Of a stretch of 64,000 nucleotides of DNA, positions 27,561-39,200 are shown piece by piece. Origin of the DNA: Albula goreensis (taxonomy: Eukaryota > Chordata > Actinopteri > Albuliformes > Albulidae). Both the position numbers and the translations under genes were made by a program. A model generated the notes under the pieces. It did no database searches. It worked only from the letters and a program-made list of their open reading frames with translations, and was not told where the DNA came from. The stretch lies in the NCBI GenBank assembly GCA_022829145.1, contig CM040753.1, forward strand, positions 9,023,384 to 9,087,383. Direction: 5' to 3'. The first letter of the stretch is position 1. Each line of letters starts with the position of its first letter.

Positions 27561-30500
27561 AGGGACGACAGTCTGGTCAAGACTGGCCACTGAACAGAGT
27601 TCCTTGCTTTTATGTTTCCCGTGTTTCCCACATTTTTAATTTTCACTCTTTCTCTAACCTAGATGCTGAAACACCGCAAAGCATGAGAACGTACAGGCCA
27701 AGCGATGTCCAGAAGAGGAGAGGGTGATTTTTGAATTTGGTGGACTTTGATGCTTTTTGGAAGAAGTGAGAGGGGGAGTGGAGGAATCATGCATGGAGCA
27801 CTATAAAACTGAATCTGATAAGGTGGTAGAGAACACCCTGGGCCCAGAAGACTGTGCTCAGGCAATCGCTGCATGTTGACGTACCAGAGCTGGTGAAGCT
27901 GTCCCACAAACCTGCATGCAGGCATTTCTGCAGGTGTGCCGGCCGCCTGGCAGATATGGATATGTTTCCCTGAGTTTTACACTGCGGTTCAAGCTCTTCC
28001 TCAGTGCTTTCCCACAAAATACAGCAGTAATGGATCTGCAGAGGTTAAAGTGCTTCGGAGAAAAAATCACACCGCTGGGACATTTTTGCCAGGTTTTAAA
28101 CATTGCTTCTTCAGAGTTGTGAACCTGGGAATTGTTCATTTTTTGGTACACAACATTCAATTCCTCAGTTCCTTTGACTATTTTCACTAGCAAGAATAAT
28201 ACAGAAAATTATTTCCAATACACAAGAGATAATATGCTGATTATGTTTCTGTATGTCTTTGGATTTTTAAAGACAAAGAAAGTGTTCATTATTGGAATTG
28301 AGAAAATGAATTTTCATGGACAGAGGACAAAGTTTAAGGATATGGATATCCGATCCTCTTTAGGATGGTGTTTGGGGAGTACATTGCCTCTTTGTATAGC
28401 CCAACACCATTGCATGACTACATAGATTCAGCCAGTTTACTGAAACACATCAGTGTCTGATTGATTACAGCCAGCAAAATGTGTTAGACCATATTGCATT
28501 CTGGAGCATTTTAAAGCTGTTGTGAAATTATTGTTTCACAATAGTTTTAGGCAAGGCAATGGTGACAAACAATGTTTGAAATGCATTGATGCAGCCATAT
28601 ATATCCATTCAACAGTGAAGGAATACTAAACCTCACAGGACAGCACAGCTGTGGTGTGGTGACATCATGACAGTGTGTGGATGTCCATCAGCAAGGTACA
28701 GGCAGCTCCACCATATATATCAGAACCAGCGGTGTGGCGCCAGAGCCGGTCCCAGACCGAACAGGTGGCCCATCTGTCAGCGAACATCTGCTTGTTGCAA
28801 CGTCAGCCTGCTGCTCATTGAGACATCCATAAATGCATACATACATTTGAATATGGTTTAAATAATAACGATAGAGAAGCTGAACACCCTGGATGCATAA
28901 ATCTGAATGAATGCAAGTAGCAAACGACCATTATTACTGTTGGCGTGACAACATCACATTCTTGGTACATTATTTAGCAAAAACAAGCTAGCCTCAATTC
29001 GTTTTTGAGCTAAATTATATTCTCAGTATAAGCACTGTGAGGAAAAAAGTACAGTTTTGCAGCAGCTTCAACAACAACATGTTTACATATTCCAAGCCTA
29101 ATGACTTAACAACTAAATTGTCATCTTGTCATGTTTTTGCTTCTTTTTTCCCAGATTGCATGACTTATGGAGTAAACTACAACTAATTGTACAGCTCTTG
29201 CAAACTCAGTACAGTATATTTCAGTTGTGTCTCTAAGGAAATGAATGGATTTAATTTAAAAATGGTATGATAGATTTTAAACGTCGCATCAACAAACATC
29301 TTTTTTAATTGTACATGCTCATACTGGTCACAGTGTGTCACAGATAAAATAAACTCACAAGTGTTTGTATCTTGAAAATGAGACTCAGCGTAGTGGCTTA
29401 ATCACAAAGCAGTTCATTTTCAATGTGTGTAAGGAGGCCCAAGTAGGAAACATTTTTAGGAACACTTAAGCTCTGCTTTGGATAAAATGAATCAGTGTAA
29501 CTTATTATCTATGGGTTTTAACTTGGAAAAGGCAATTACCTGAGAAACTTTAATGAAGGCACCATCATACGTCTCTGTGATAAATTGCTCTGTATGTATT
29601 AAAATATATGTAGATGACTGTATTTTATCTGAGTTTTGAAAAGCTGAAAAATGTCAGGCTGTAAAAAAAGACAAAAGAAAATACTCTTGGCATTTAACTC
29701 CCTAATTCTTATGTTAGTTTATAAAATATAACACCAGGTGAGGTGCTACTACCCGACTGGATGCCATTTTCCATTGAACTAATTTGCTGTTCTAGCAGCT
29801 GAAGAAAGTCCCAGCACAGCAGCATGACAATTATGTCCAGGTGCAAGAATTTGATTCAACAAATTCTAGGTGGATCCTTCCAGTTGGCTCACACCCCCCA
29901 ACCCCCATCTTGCTCTGTCTCTCTCTCTCTCTTGCTCTTTCTTCTTGGCAGAATGGAACAGATGCCCTTGAAAGATCCACAGCACACATGCAACTCAGGA
30001 CCTTCACTGAAGCCCTTCAAGAACTGGAAAGTCATAAACCATGTTGTCTATTATGATAATTGGTATGGCAGCAACTGTAAAAATTCCCCTGATTATTACT
30101 GGGATAATGATCGATGCTAATGAGTATGGAATCAAGCCAGTCGAAAGATGAGGAAAAGATGGGAATGAGAGTTGGGTAGTAGGGGCTGGAGGTTGTTTCG
30201 GGTATGAGGTAAAGGAAAATTTTGGGCAATAACAGCAACCTATCTTTGCAACCTGTTAATAAGATTTGTTTGTTTGTTCCTCTGAGTGTTAATTGGGTTT
30301 CATTTGTCTCATACACATACAGTCCACACACACACACACAAACACGCATACGGTGTGCACATGCACACACAAACAAACACATCTGTCCAAGGGGTGGAGC
30401 AGAAATCTGGTTTATGATGGGGATGAGTGTGTGGGTGGAAAGCTGGTTAAAATAGTCATGCTTCAGTTGAGTGAAGCTGCCCTGTTATCACTGATATTGA

Positions 30501-31319
30501 CAGGACCATGACTCTGAAGTTAACATTTAGCAGGAGGGGGAATTTACTGCTGGTTTGGGTTTGCCGAAGTTTGCAGGTTGCGCATACTGAAGTGAGGGCT
30601 TGTTTCCTGGGTGGTCCTATCAAAAATCTGAAAGCTGTGTAAAAACTGCTGGAGCATTGCTCACCTTATAAAAGTGAGTAATCCTCCTGCTCCATCCTCC
30701 ACAGAAACCCAGTCTCTAAACTCTAAACTCTGCGATGTCTCCGTAGTCTTGAGCAGACTATCTGTTCAGAGTGAGTCATTTTTTTTGGCAGGTACACCCA
30801 ATTGATGTAGTCTTTATTTAATTATTTGTTACCAATGCAAAATTACAGGAGGAATAGAGACAAACATATGAATTTGCATTTAGTAGTAGTAGTAGTAGTA
30901 GTAGTGGAAGATGAAGAAGAAGAGAATTCCCTTTCCTCTGAATGCAATGAAAGGGGTCAGAAAGTATAGTCTGTGAGTCCAGAGGGGACTAAAGGCACTT
31001 TTTGAGACTTAAATTTACTCCAGCAGACATATACTGATTAAATATAATATAGTGAGAGTTATGTTGTGTGGCAGATTAGAGGTAGAGAGCAACTCCATTG
31101 CCAAGAACCGCAAGATGGCTGTGTGCTGGAGTCATGTTAGCTCTGGTGGAGCACCTGATCTAAAACTCTACTGCAGAGTATGGCAGAGGTATCACAAATT
31201 GCCTGAAAGATTACACATGTGGACTTAATTACCAGCATAATTGAGTTAATTTTTACTTTGGCAAGACCTGTGAAGTCCAAGTCCCAGGCCTGCTATTGCT
31301 GGCTATGACCAGAGGTACA
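27561..31319. other. intergenic, nothing recognised
   Basis: Overlapping open frames at 27850-28200 on both strands show no known domain. A TAG tract lies at 30881. No RNA gene was seen. Confidence 0.55.
30881..30905. repeat. (TAG)8 trinucleotide tract
   Basis: Pure TAG triplets. Confidence 0.95.
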
Positions 31320-31470
31320 CGTTGGTGAGGCAACAATTGGCTCAACCATACCGAAATAGAAGGTAACCTGGTAAAACTCATCAGGCTAATCACTCGTTAG
31401 TGAGCTACCCTAATTGCCGATGTCCCTATAGATTAGTGAAATGGTCTTGCGCTGGCTTTGTGTTCCAAAG
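31320..31470 (+). mobile_element. possible diverged SINE-like fragment
   Basis: ACAATTGGCTCA, then after about 110 bases GCGCTGGCTTTG, recall in order two landmarks of tRNA-derived SINE tails common in fish. The intervening sequence is too diverged to be sure. Confidence 0.25.
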
Positions 31471-32271
31471 GGGCACAGAACAAGTCCAAGAACAAAATTT
31501 ACTTTTTTCTACAGCATCTTCTACTTTGTAAGCCCATATTCCAGGTATGAAGGTATAATAAAGGAATGTTCTCCAGTTTTATTGTTATAAAGTTGTTCTC
31601 ATCAGAGCAAGACATTTAAAGGCAGTGGCAGGCACGTTAATGCCAGTTAGTAAAGCATTTCAAAAGAATGATGCTTCTGGACTGAAAGGAGATGAACCCT
31701 AATTATCGGATTGTGAGTTTTGAATTTGCTATTATCAGGGAAGAACTCACCTCTTAAGACAGGAAAGCACAGGGCAAACAAGTATCAAGGCTCTTCATCA
31801 ACACAATATGTACTACAACACATAACTTGCAGTGAGAAAAGCATGACGAGACCAGGTACGTAATCCCGATCTGTGCCCAAGTGCTGCAAGGGTGAGAAAC
31901 TTACCCAGAAAATGTATAGGTTTACATTCGACCCTAGGTGTTTGTATATTACAATGAATATATTAAATGTATTATGTAAAATGAAAAAAAATACTACTAT
32001 AAACTGACCGAAGAGAGAAGGTTGATATTTGAGCATGTTTATCAAATTACATAAGTTAAAACCCAGAGATGACCTGCTGGTTATGGTTTCACTCAGAGGA
32101 GAAACAAATTTGGCATCCTAAATGCAGATCCCTACATGTTGTTTGGTTCCAATCTAAATGTGCAGACCATACATCAATTCAACAGCCGTTAAATATCTCA
32201 AGACTTCTTTGATTCCTAGGCCATGTGTTGAATGCTTTATCATCCCTTATGAAAATTATATTATTGCTGTG
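31471..32271. other. intergenic flank of the retrotransposon
   Basis: AT-rich unique sequence up to the 3' LTR remnant. No gene. Confidence 0.55.
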
Positions 32272-32350
32272 TGTGAGGAAGTCTGGGCGGTGGTTAGTGC
32301 AGCGTTTGATTGGAGACAAAACTTCAATTCACCCAGGTTTATTTACAGGA
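32272..32350 (-). repeat. 3' LTR remnant of the Gmr1-like element
   Basis: Plus-strand TGTGAGG at 32272, TAGTGCAGCG, TTGATTGG and TTTATTTACAGGAAA occur in the same order as at 35967-36026, with about 20 extra bases here between TTGATTGG and TTTATTTACAGG. Only the inner (U5-type) part of the LTR can be matched; the rest appears deleted. Confidence 0.6.
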
Positions 32351-32399
32351 AATCTGGTCACTGCAAGACAGGCTCAGAACAAAGGGAGTTTTTTGGTCA

Positions 32400-32524
32400 G
32401 TGAAGGTAATTTCACACTGTTCAGTCCATTGCACTTTGTTTGGCAGGTTCTTCCTTGTCAGCTCAGTTAAGGGGGCTGCTCTGGTGAGAAAATTGGGAAT
32501 GAACCGCCTATACGAGCCAACCAA
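32400..32524 (-). pseudogene. RT connection / RNase H start, truncated
   Basis: The minus frame reads GSYRRFIPNFLTRAAPLTELTRKNLPNKVQW, the connection motif that follows RT in Gypsy elements, then WTEQCEITF. After about 32400 the similarity stops, and the catalytic part of RNase H is absent. The sequence runs into the 3' LTR remnant, indicating a deletion. Confidence 0.75.
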
Positions 32525-32526
32525 CC

Positions 32527-33066
32527 CTAGGAAAGATTACACTTGTTTCTTAGTCTGTGGCCTCTCTGCTGAACTTGATGACTGCAATGTCTTTCCTGTC
32601 TTGCCAGCACACACTTCTTGGGATTAATTGTCTGGCCTGCTCTCTTAATGCGAGACAGGACCTCTCCCAGGTGTTTGAGGTGGTCTCCCATGTGCCACTG
32701 TATATATGATGATATCATCAAGATAATCTGCAGCGACGTCCTCTGTGCCCCTTTTTGTCCATCAATCTTTAAAAAGGTAGCAGGGGCTCCATGAAAGCTA
32801 AATAGAAGAATGGTGAAGTGGAACTTTCCTGCAGGGGTCCTAAAAGCAGTCAACTTACGGCTCTCTGGCTTCAGCAGCACCTGCCAGTACCCCTTACACA
32901 GGTCAAGAGTACCGATGAACTTTGCCTTCCCCAGCCACTCCACCCGGTCATCAACCCATGACATGGGGTAGGGGTCAAACTGGCTAACACAGTTGAAGTT
33001 GCGAAAATCTGAATTTTCGCAACTTGAACTGTTCCATTCACTGGTGGATGGTTCTATCACTCCCAT
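32527..33066 (-). pseudogene. reverse transcriptase, disrupted
   Basis: The frame begins MGVIEPSTSEWNSS, loses the stretch expected next, and resumes at DFRNFNCVSQFDPYPM. It then shows TLDLCKGYWQV with the first catalytic Asp, and FRTPAGKFHF and FHGAPATF, all Gypsy-type RT motifs. The YLDD active-site box is present at about 32698-32720 but in a different frame, between two frameshifts that cancel out. The original frame then continues GDHLKHLGEVLSRIKRAG and NPKKCVLAR. The missing stretch coincides with an inverted duplication at 32990-33031. Confidence 0.85.
32990..33031. repeat. inverted repeat, 19-bp arms, 4-bp loop
   Basis: The left arm 32990-33008 and right arm 33013-33031 are reverse complements with one mismatch, separated by CTGA. 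It lies inside the dead RT frame. One arm is native coding sequence (DFRNFN) and the other an inverted copy. Confidence 0.95.
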
Positions 33067-33268
33067 TCTCTACAATGTTGCCAACTCCTCCTCAAGCACT
33101 GACAGCAGATGTTCAGGTACCCTGTAGGTTGGTTGTTGGATGGGCTTGGGTTCCCTCAGTACAATCTGCTGCTGGATGGGCTCTGTTCTTCCTGGTCCTT
33201 TCATGAAGAGTTTGTCTGGGATACACAGCTAGAGCTGTTGCTGTTGGTCTGCAGACAGATGGCCCAGA

Positions 33269-34103
33269 TCAGATGATGAAGTCCTCATCTGGCTCAAAAC
33301 AGGGGGTTCTTGCTGTCTGGTCATACCAGTGCCTCTGCTTAGCCTGGGCCTCTTTCAGATGTTGGCAAGCAAGGGTTGTGGTCTTCATCAGCTGCTCCCT
33401 CAACGTGAAGGCATAGAAGACCACATTCATCCCCTGAACCGGCCTTTCTCCTTCCCAGCTTTCCCGCAGCACATCCAAGGGCCCCCATGCCTGGTGACTA
33501 CATAGGTGCTCCAAAGGTGAGAATCTTGTTGAGGCTTGTGGAACTTCATGGTGAGCGAAGCGGAAAAATGGCAGCCATTTGTCCCAGTCTTTGCCTGTAG
33601 TGGACACAAACTTGCTCAACATGTTCATCAAGGTTTGAGTGAACCTTCCTATCAAGCCATCAGTCTGAGGATGGTATGGGGTGGTTCTTATCCTCCTAAC
33701 ACAGCTGGTACACATGGCTGAGAGTATGACTCATGAAATGTGGGCCTTGATCTGTTAGCACATCCCGGGGAATGCCTACCCTGGAGAATAATTGTAACAG
33801 TGCAGTGGTTATTTGTCTCGCTGTCACCTCTCTCATGGGGAATGCTTCTGACTAGTGCATGGTGTAATTACAAACCACTAGTATAAAGCGGTTGCCTTCC
33901 TGGCTCCTCTCTACCGGGCCCACAATGTCTACATCCAACTGCTCAAAAGGTGTGTCTAGTATGGGAAGAGGAATTAAGGGAGCATGTGCTATATCCTGAC
34001 CGCCAGACACTTGCCGCTCAGGACAAGATTTGTAAAATTCCCTGACCTCCACATACGTTCTTAGCCAGTAAAATTGCTTTGCAATCCTCATGTAGGTTTT
34101 CAT
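33269..34103 (-). pseudogene. retrotransposon integrase, disrupted
   Basis: The first frame (33852-34103) carries the zinc-binding N-terminal region (FYKSCPERQVS, where CxxC has become CxxR) and the start of the core (DTPFEQLDVDIVGP), including the first catalytic Asp. A stop follows NYTMH. The core resumes with LTDQGPHF (second Asp). After another break the frame at 33269-33715 has TPYHPQTDGLIGRF. The third catalytic residue, normally Glu four residues after Asp-Gly, is Gly (codon at 33647-33649). The C-terminal part (EVPQASTRFSPLEHL, GPLDVLRESWEG) is typical of Gypsy integrases. The product would insert element cDNA into the genome; this copy cannot. Confidence 0.82.
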
Positions 34104-34572
34104 AGACTATCAGTGGCCAGCCTAAGGAATGGAGTGGCCCAGGTGTAGTACTTCCTGCCTACATTTCTCTGGCAGGGCTAACTGCAGGCCCTCCTCAATC
34201 TGGAGGAGCCCCTCCAGCACCACAAAACCTCTCCTTGCTAACAGCAGCCTGAACCCCACACATTTCATCAGCCTTTTGAAAACACTCCTTCGGTGTAGCA
34301 TCCTCTTTTTGCTGTAGAGCTAAGTCACATGGGAGTGTAACAGCATCAGCCTCTAAATCTGGTGGAGTTCCTGCTCTGCTGTCTCTGCTACTGGGACATC
34401 AATCTCCACTTACACCTCCCCTCTGGAGTTATGCTTGGTTCCCCAATGGACTCTTTCCCATTGTAAGGCATAAAATGTAATGTATCAGCATCCCCTTGAG
34501 GCTCTGCAGCCCTCCTGGACTGTGGTTCTCGATTGTGTAACCACCCTACACCATGTGGTCTCCTTCACCAAA

Positions 34573-35774
34573 TCAGTCAAAATGGGAAAGTTCGTACCCA
34601 ACAGTACTGGATTTGGGCAACCTAGCAGATATCCCTACCTTCATTAAAAAGGACTGGTTGACAATTTCCGTGTACACTTCAGCAGTAGGTAGCACATTCT
34701 GATCCCCATGTACGCAACACACTGCCACAGTGCCCCCCTCATCCAAAGTCTCACGTGGCACATGAGTGGACTGCACTAAGGTATGGGAACAACCTGTATC
34801 AACTAAGGCTAGTAAGAGCATTCCATTCAATCGTACATTAATTACTGGGTCTTGGTCAGCTTCAAAGTCAGCATTTTCTACTGAAGGTCTGGGCACATAA
34901 CAAACTGTGGTTTTAAGGTTTCTAATTGGACAATGTGGACTTGTGTGACCTGCCTCACCAAAGCTATAGCATTTGACGGGTCCCTTCCTCTTTATGCTGA
35001 GCATCCCAGGTAACATGTTTGCTACCACTGAATGACTAATGTTACTATGACTCCTAGAGGCAGAAAAACCACCGCCTTTCCCATTACCCTCAGACTTACC
35101 CTTGGCTATCGGTAGCACTCCTGCGTAGTGTTCACCCCGGTCTTTGTTAGCCCCAACAAAGTCTTCCACCACTTGCTCTGCTGTTGCTGGGTTGCACTCC
35201 TTCACCCATGTCTTCACTGCTGGCTGTAGGACCCTCAGATACTTCTCCAACGCCACAGTCTCCATGATTTCTTCTTTGTTGCTGCTGTCATACTTCACCC
35301 ATTTGGCAAAGAGTTCCCTCAGGTGGATGTACTCATCTTGGGGTGTTTCATCTGCTGGTGTCTCCCTGGCCTGGATAGGTTTCAGGGCTGATGTCATATT
35401 TTTTCAGCACTGCCTCTTTAATAAGGTCATAGTCATGGCAACAAATGTGTTCCTGGCTTTTCCAGTCAAGAGTGGAATTAAGCACACTGACCAGTCCTCT
35501 TTGGGCCACCTGTAGACCTCTGCGAGCCTCTCCAAAGGTGGTCAGGTCAGTTCAATCTAATCTGTGTCTTCCAGCTTTGCAAGCTTTGGTTCTGGCCCCA
35601 CATATCTCTGGGTGCTGGTCTTGATGGGTTTCCTTCAGTCCCACCCTGCTCCACATACAGTTGAAGCTGGTTAATTTGAAGATTGAGGACCCTGTAGTTG
35701 TGCTCATGACGAGCTGCTTCTCTTTCCTGTCTTTCATCTCTTGCTCTCTTAAAGTTCATGAAGCTCGCAAACAT
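34573..35774 (-). pseudogene. gag (SCAN-like) and protease, disrupted
   Basis: The N-terminal part (35547-35774) encodes a charged segment (RARDERQEREAARHEH). Frameshifts separate it from the main gag frame (34573-35397). That frame carries YIHLRELFAKWVK and further helices resembling the capsid C-terminal domain from which vertebrate SCAN domains are thought to derive. A zinc knuckle follows (CYSFGEAGHTSPHC), in which the second Cys is replaced by Phe. Then comes an aspartic protease with the active-site motif LVDTGCSHTL. The sequence normally following the protease continues in another frame beyond 34573. Together with multiple frame breaks this makes it a pseudogene. In an active element these products form the particle and process the polyprotein. 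Confidence 0.8.
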
Positions 35775-35944
35775 TTTGCCAGGGCCGGATTGGTGCCCTC
35801 TTGTGAAATGCTTGGCTGCATGACCCCCTCTTCTGCCTGAACCTCTGTATTGCCCCCTGTTGTACCCTCATCTTGTTCTCAGGCTGCACCTGTTCCATCC
35901 TGGTATCTTGGATCTGCACTTATCTCAATAGCTGCTGTGGCCAC

Positions 35945-35964
35945 AGGATTCCACTCTGACACCA
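35945..35964 (-). other. retrotransposon primer-binding site, tRNA-Leu type
   Basis: Two bases inside the LTR end, the minus strand reads TGGTGTCAGAGTGGAATCC. This matches the complement of the 3' end of tRNA-Leu (TGGTGTCAGGAGTGGGATTC) apart from one missing G and one substitution. Its position and sequence support both the element's orientation and the LTR edge. Confidence 0.7.
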
Positions 35965-35966
35965 TC

Positions 35967-36288
35967 TGTGAGGTTGTCCAGCCAGCAGCTAGTGCAGCGA
36001 TTGATTGGCATGTTTATTTACAGGAAAAAAATTCAAAAACCAGTGTGAAATATTTACAGGTGATGAACGCTACACCAATACATATGACCATAACTAGACT
36101 CCAAAAAGTAGAAAATAACAAAAACACTGACACATACATAGTAGGCTATGCCCATTGGCCCTACTAAAGCAAACTGTTGCATGGCTAGCACACCCACGTA
36201 GCTCACTCACAAAATACAAAAACTTCTAACCTAAGACATTTTTGGCCTGGCTTGAGTAGCCAAAGCCCCGCCCAGGGATTTAATTACA
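35967..36288 (-). repeat. putative 5' LTR of the Gmr1-like element
   Basis: In plus orientation the segment starts TGTGAGG next to the primer-binding site and shares TAGTGCAGCG, TTGATTGG and TTTATTTACAGGAAA, in that order, with the remnant at 32272. The outer end is set at the CA of TTAATTACA before a poly-A run, giving TG...CA termini, but this is a guess. The poly-A run after it does not match the sequence outside the 3' end. Confidence 0.55.
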
Positions 36289-39200
36289 AAAAAAAAAAAA
36301 AGTAGATCCTCAATATAACAAATAATATATGTAGACACATAATTGAATATATATCCATTGTCTGTTACAGATAAGCTGTTTAATTTTTTCCACAGGGCAT
36401 GTCCTAAATAACCCCCATAAAACGGCCCAATGATTCGTCCGGCACTTCTTAGCAAAACTACTGGTGAACTTGTAGTGGATGACATTCTCTTTTGTTTTCC
36501 AAATAAAATAATGTCTAACCTAAATGTCACCTGCTGGACACTATATTTATAGGCAAACTCAAATCAATAAAATAATCACATGCACTGCTATCTACTGTGT
36601 TTTATAATATTACAAATATTTTTCACACAGCTTTCTTAAATCGAGGTTAAAAGAATATTGTCATTTTTGCGGTTTATGGTCTCAATGCAAATTACCTTGA
36701 AGTTCAAGCTTTATTATAATATACATGCATATCTGGTAAGTACATTTAGTCAGGTTTCATGTTACTTTCCTTGATGTTGAATTGCATGCATTTTTAGTAT
36801 ATGAACCAAGATTTTTTATGCCATTTCCATATGCGCATGCCTTACAGCTGAAATGTCCCCAGGTCATGGCTTACTCCATGACACTGTGTATTTTTCACTA
36901 AGAAATTCTCTATAGCTGAACCCAACAACCCTCCTTCAAAAACACTGCTCACACTGTGTCCTCCAGGGGAATGGACTTAAATTTGATTTTGACAGCATAT
37001 ATGGAAATTGCATTTATACATGCTTATATAACTGTTAAATATATAAAAATGCAGATAATACAATCTGGCGAGCCGTGCATAATTGAATTCCCACCACACG
37101 GCTCTCCAGGGCGCTTGCTTGCTAGCTAAGGCCTGTACACTTGCCTTTATTTAATTTAGGGAAACCCTTCTCCATGTAATAGCCACTCTTGTCTGTAGAA
37201 GAACCCACGGGCTGACAAAGATTGATGACTTACAACCATGTTCCAATGTGCAGACCTCCAAAACTTTTATTCTCATCATTTCCATTTGCTTCATTTGTCC
37301 TTCACTTAACAAGATGGCCTCCAATGAGATTTATTAAAAGGAGGGCTGGCCAAGAAGCTTATATTCCCAAAACAACATATACTGACGAAGACATTCCCAT
37401 ATATTACAACACTGAACAGGTTTTTGGCAATTCAGTGAATTTAGGCCTGTAATTTCTTTTGTCTTATTTGTTATTAAAATCTAAAGTGGGCTCTTTTTTT
37501 GAATTTACAAAGGTAATATTTTCATCTTTGCAGTAAGTTCATTTTTAGTGAGAGGCAATATTCCCCAGACCTTCATTACTCCTGCATCTCTCTTCTATTC
37601 TTCATAACAAGAGCAGTTATATTATTTCCTTGTCATTTTTTAAAGTTTAAATTAGGTACCAACGCAATCACAAACAAATGAATATGCTTTAATGTACAAC
37701 ACATTCACCTTGTTTGTATTACGTCAGTCATGAAAAATGCAATAAATTCTCCATCATTCCTTTATGAAGATCTTCTGTATGGTCATCTGACTGGAGAAGC
37801 ATTTTTCTGGACTGTGTCCAAATGGTTCTGTTTTATGCCACTTATAAACCTGCTCTATGACACCTGTCATTTGATGAAAGTTATTGACTTCATAATATTA
37901 TGGCCTTCATTTCTGGCTTTCAAGTGGTCCCAACAGACCTTGCATCCATTCCTGCAACATTTACACTTCTTTTATTCCTTTACAAAGATCATTTTATAGC
38001 TATGTCCTTTTTTACCACCGGAGAAAAGGGCAGAATAACACATATGGCTAGTCTGAGCATTTCAAATATATGCATACATTTTTATTTCTGTTGAATGTAT
38101 ATTTTATTTTTACCGTTATTCTAAGAAAGGATGGAGTGCCTGACTACCTTTGGAATTATGCAATGGCTTTGCTAACCCTCAAAAAAGGGATCAATTTTGA
38201 TCTTACCTTGACTGGATGTGGTGGGCTGGCAAATTGTGGTTTTAGTATAATAGTATAATAGTATAGTATAAAAGTATAATAAGAATAATACATTCAGTTT
38301 AGGACAACAAACAGGAATAAACCTGATACATAAGTACATCAGCTTTTCTGCACCTTCAGAGGTGACTCTGTGACATATTGCAGCAGTACTTGTGGGTACT
38401 TGTTGGCTCTGTAACAGGTTTTTGGCTGTGGTTCTGGATTCAAGTCCAACTCTGAGCCTTACAGGCTGGGCCCGATGAGGGAACGCTGTAGGGCTCAGGT
38501 CCAATCCACATGGAACGTGAGTGGCTTAAATAAACCTCAGCAATGTTGGCACTAATCTGACACAGTTCAAAGTCTTTGCATGTGAAATCCCAGGATTTAG
38601 TGAGCGAGGAGAGTGCATTACCTTCTCACCATCACGCGTCGGGGCAAACTGTCCAGAATTAAACCCGACACCAAGGCTTTGTTTCGAAACGCTTGAGGAT
38701 CAAAAGAACAAATCCTACGCAAACCTCTCTTCTTGTACAGCGCTTAACATATTTAAAAGCTTTGCAAACTAACAACAAACCATTTGAAAATATGGTCTTA
38801 CTCAGACTTTAAAATAGTTGTGTGCACACTTATACTTTTATGTAGGTTTCATTGAACGTGGAATTTGACACAAAACCAAATTACATGAACAGAAAATACA
38901 CAAATAAACATGTTGTAAACAGGTAGTTAAGTACCTGACAGTCATTTACTGCAAGGCAGAAAAAATCCAGGCCTGACGCTTTGTTTTGAAGCTTCATATA
39001 TTACAGGGATTTGAAGCTCTCCATTTTATTGTTCTGGACAAGTGTATCTGTGTGTCCATTCAGTAGCTCTGACAGTAGATGAGCAATTCCCAGTGATAGC
39101 CATTGACAAAATGGTGATACTCCCTATCAGTCACCTTGACAGCAGCTACCACTTTCAGCATGATCACTTCGGGACGAAGACAAGGTTCTGAGGGCTCACT

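Larger units (their letters stand above)
32272..36288 (-). mobile_element. decayed Gmr1-like Ty3/Gypsy LTR retrotransposon
   Basis: Read on the minus strand, the parts in order are a putative 5' LTR, a primer-binding site, gag with a zinc knuckle, aspartic protease, integrase, reverse transcriptase, the start of RNase H and a 3' LTR remnant. Integrase ahead of reverse transcriptase is the order known for Gmr1-like elements of fish and differs from ordinary Ty3/Gypsy. The copy is dead: it has stops and frameshifts throughout, an altered zinc knuckle, an altered integrase active site, an internal deletion between integrase and RT, and loss of most of RNase H and the 3' LTR. At about 4.0 kb it looks shorter than an intact element. 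Boundaries rest on LTR similarity and are approximate; no target duplication was confirmed. Confidence 0.85.

Noticed and set aside
38360-38530. tRNA gene or intact SINE
   Set aside because: Only a B-box-like GGATTCAAGTCC is visible; no A-box at proper spacing and no cloverleaf could be drawn.
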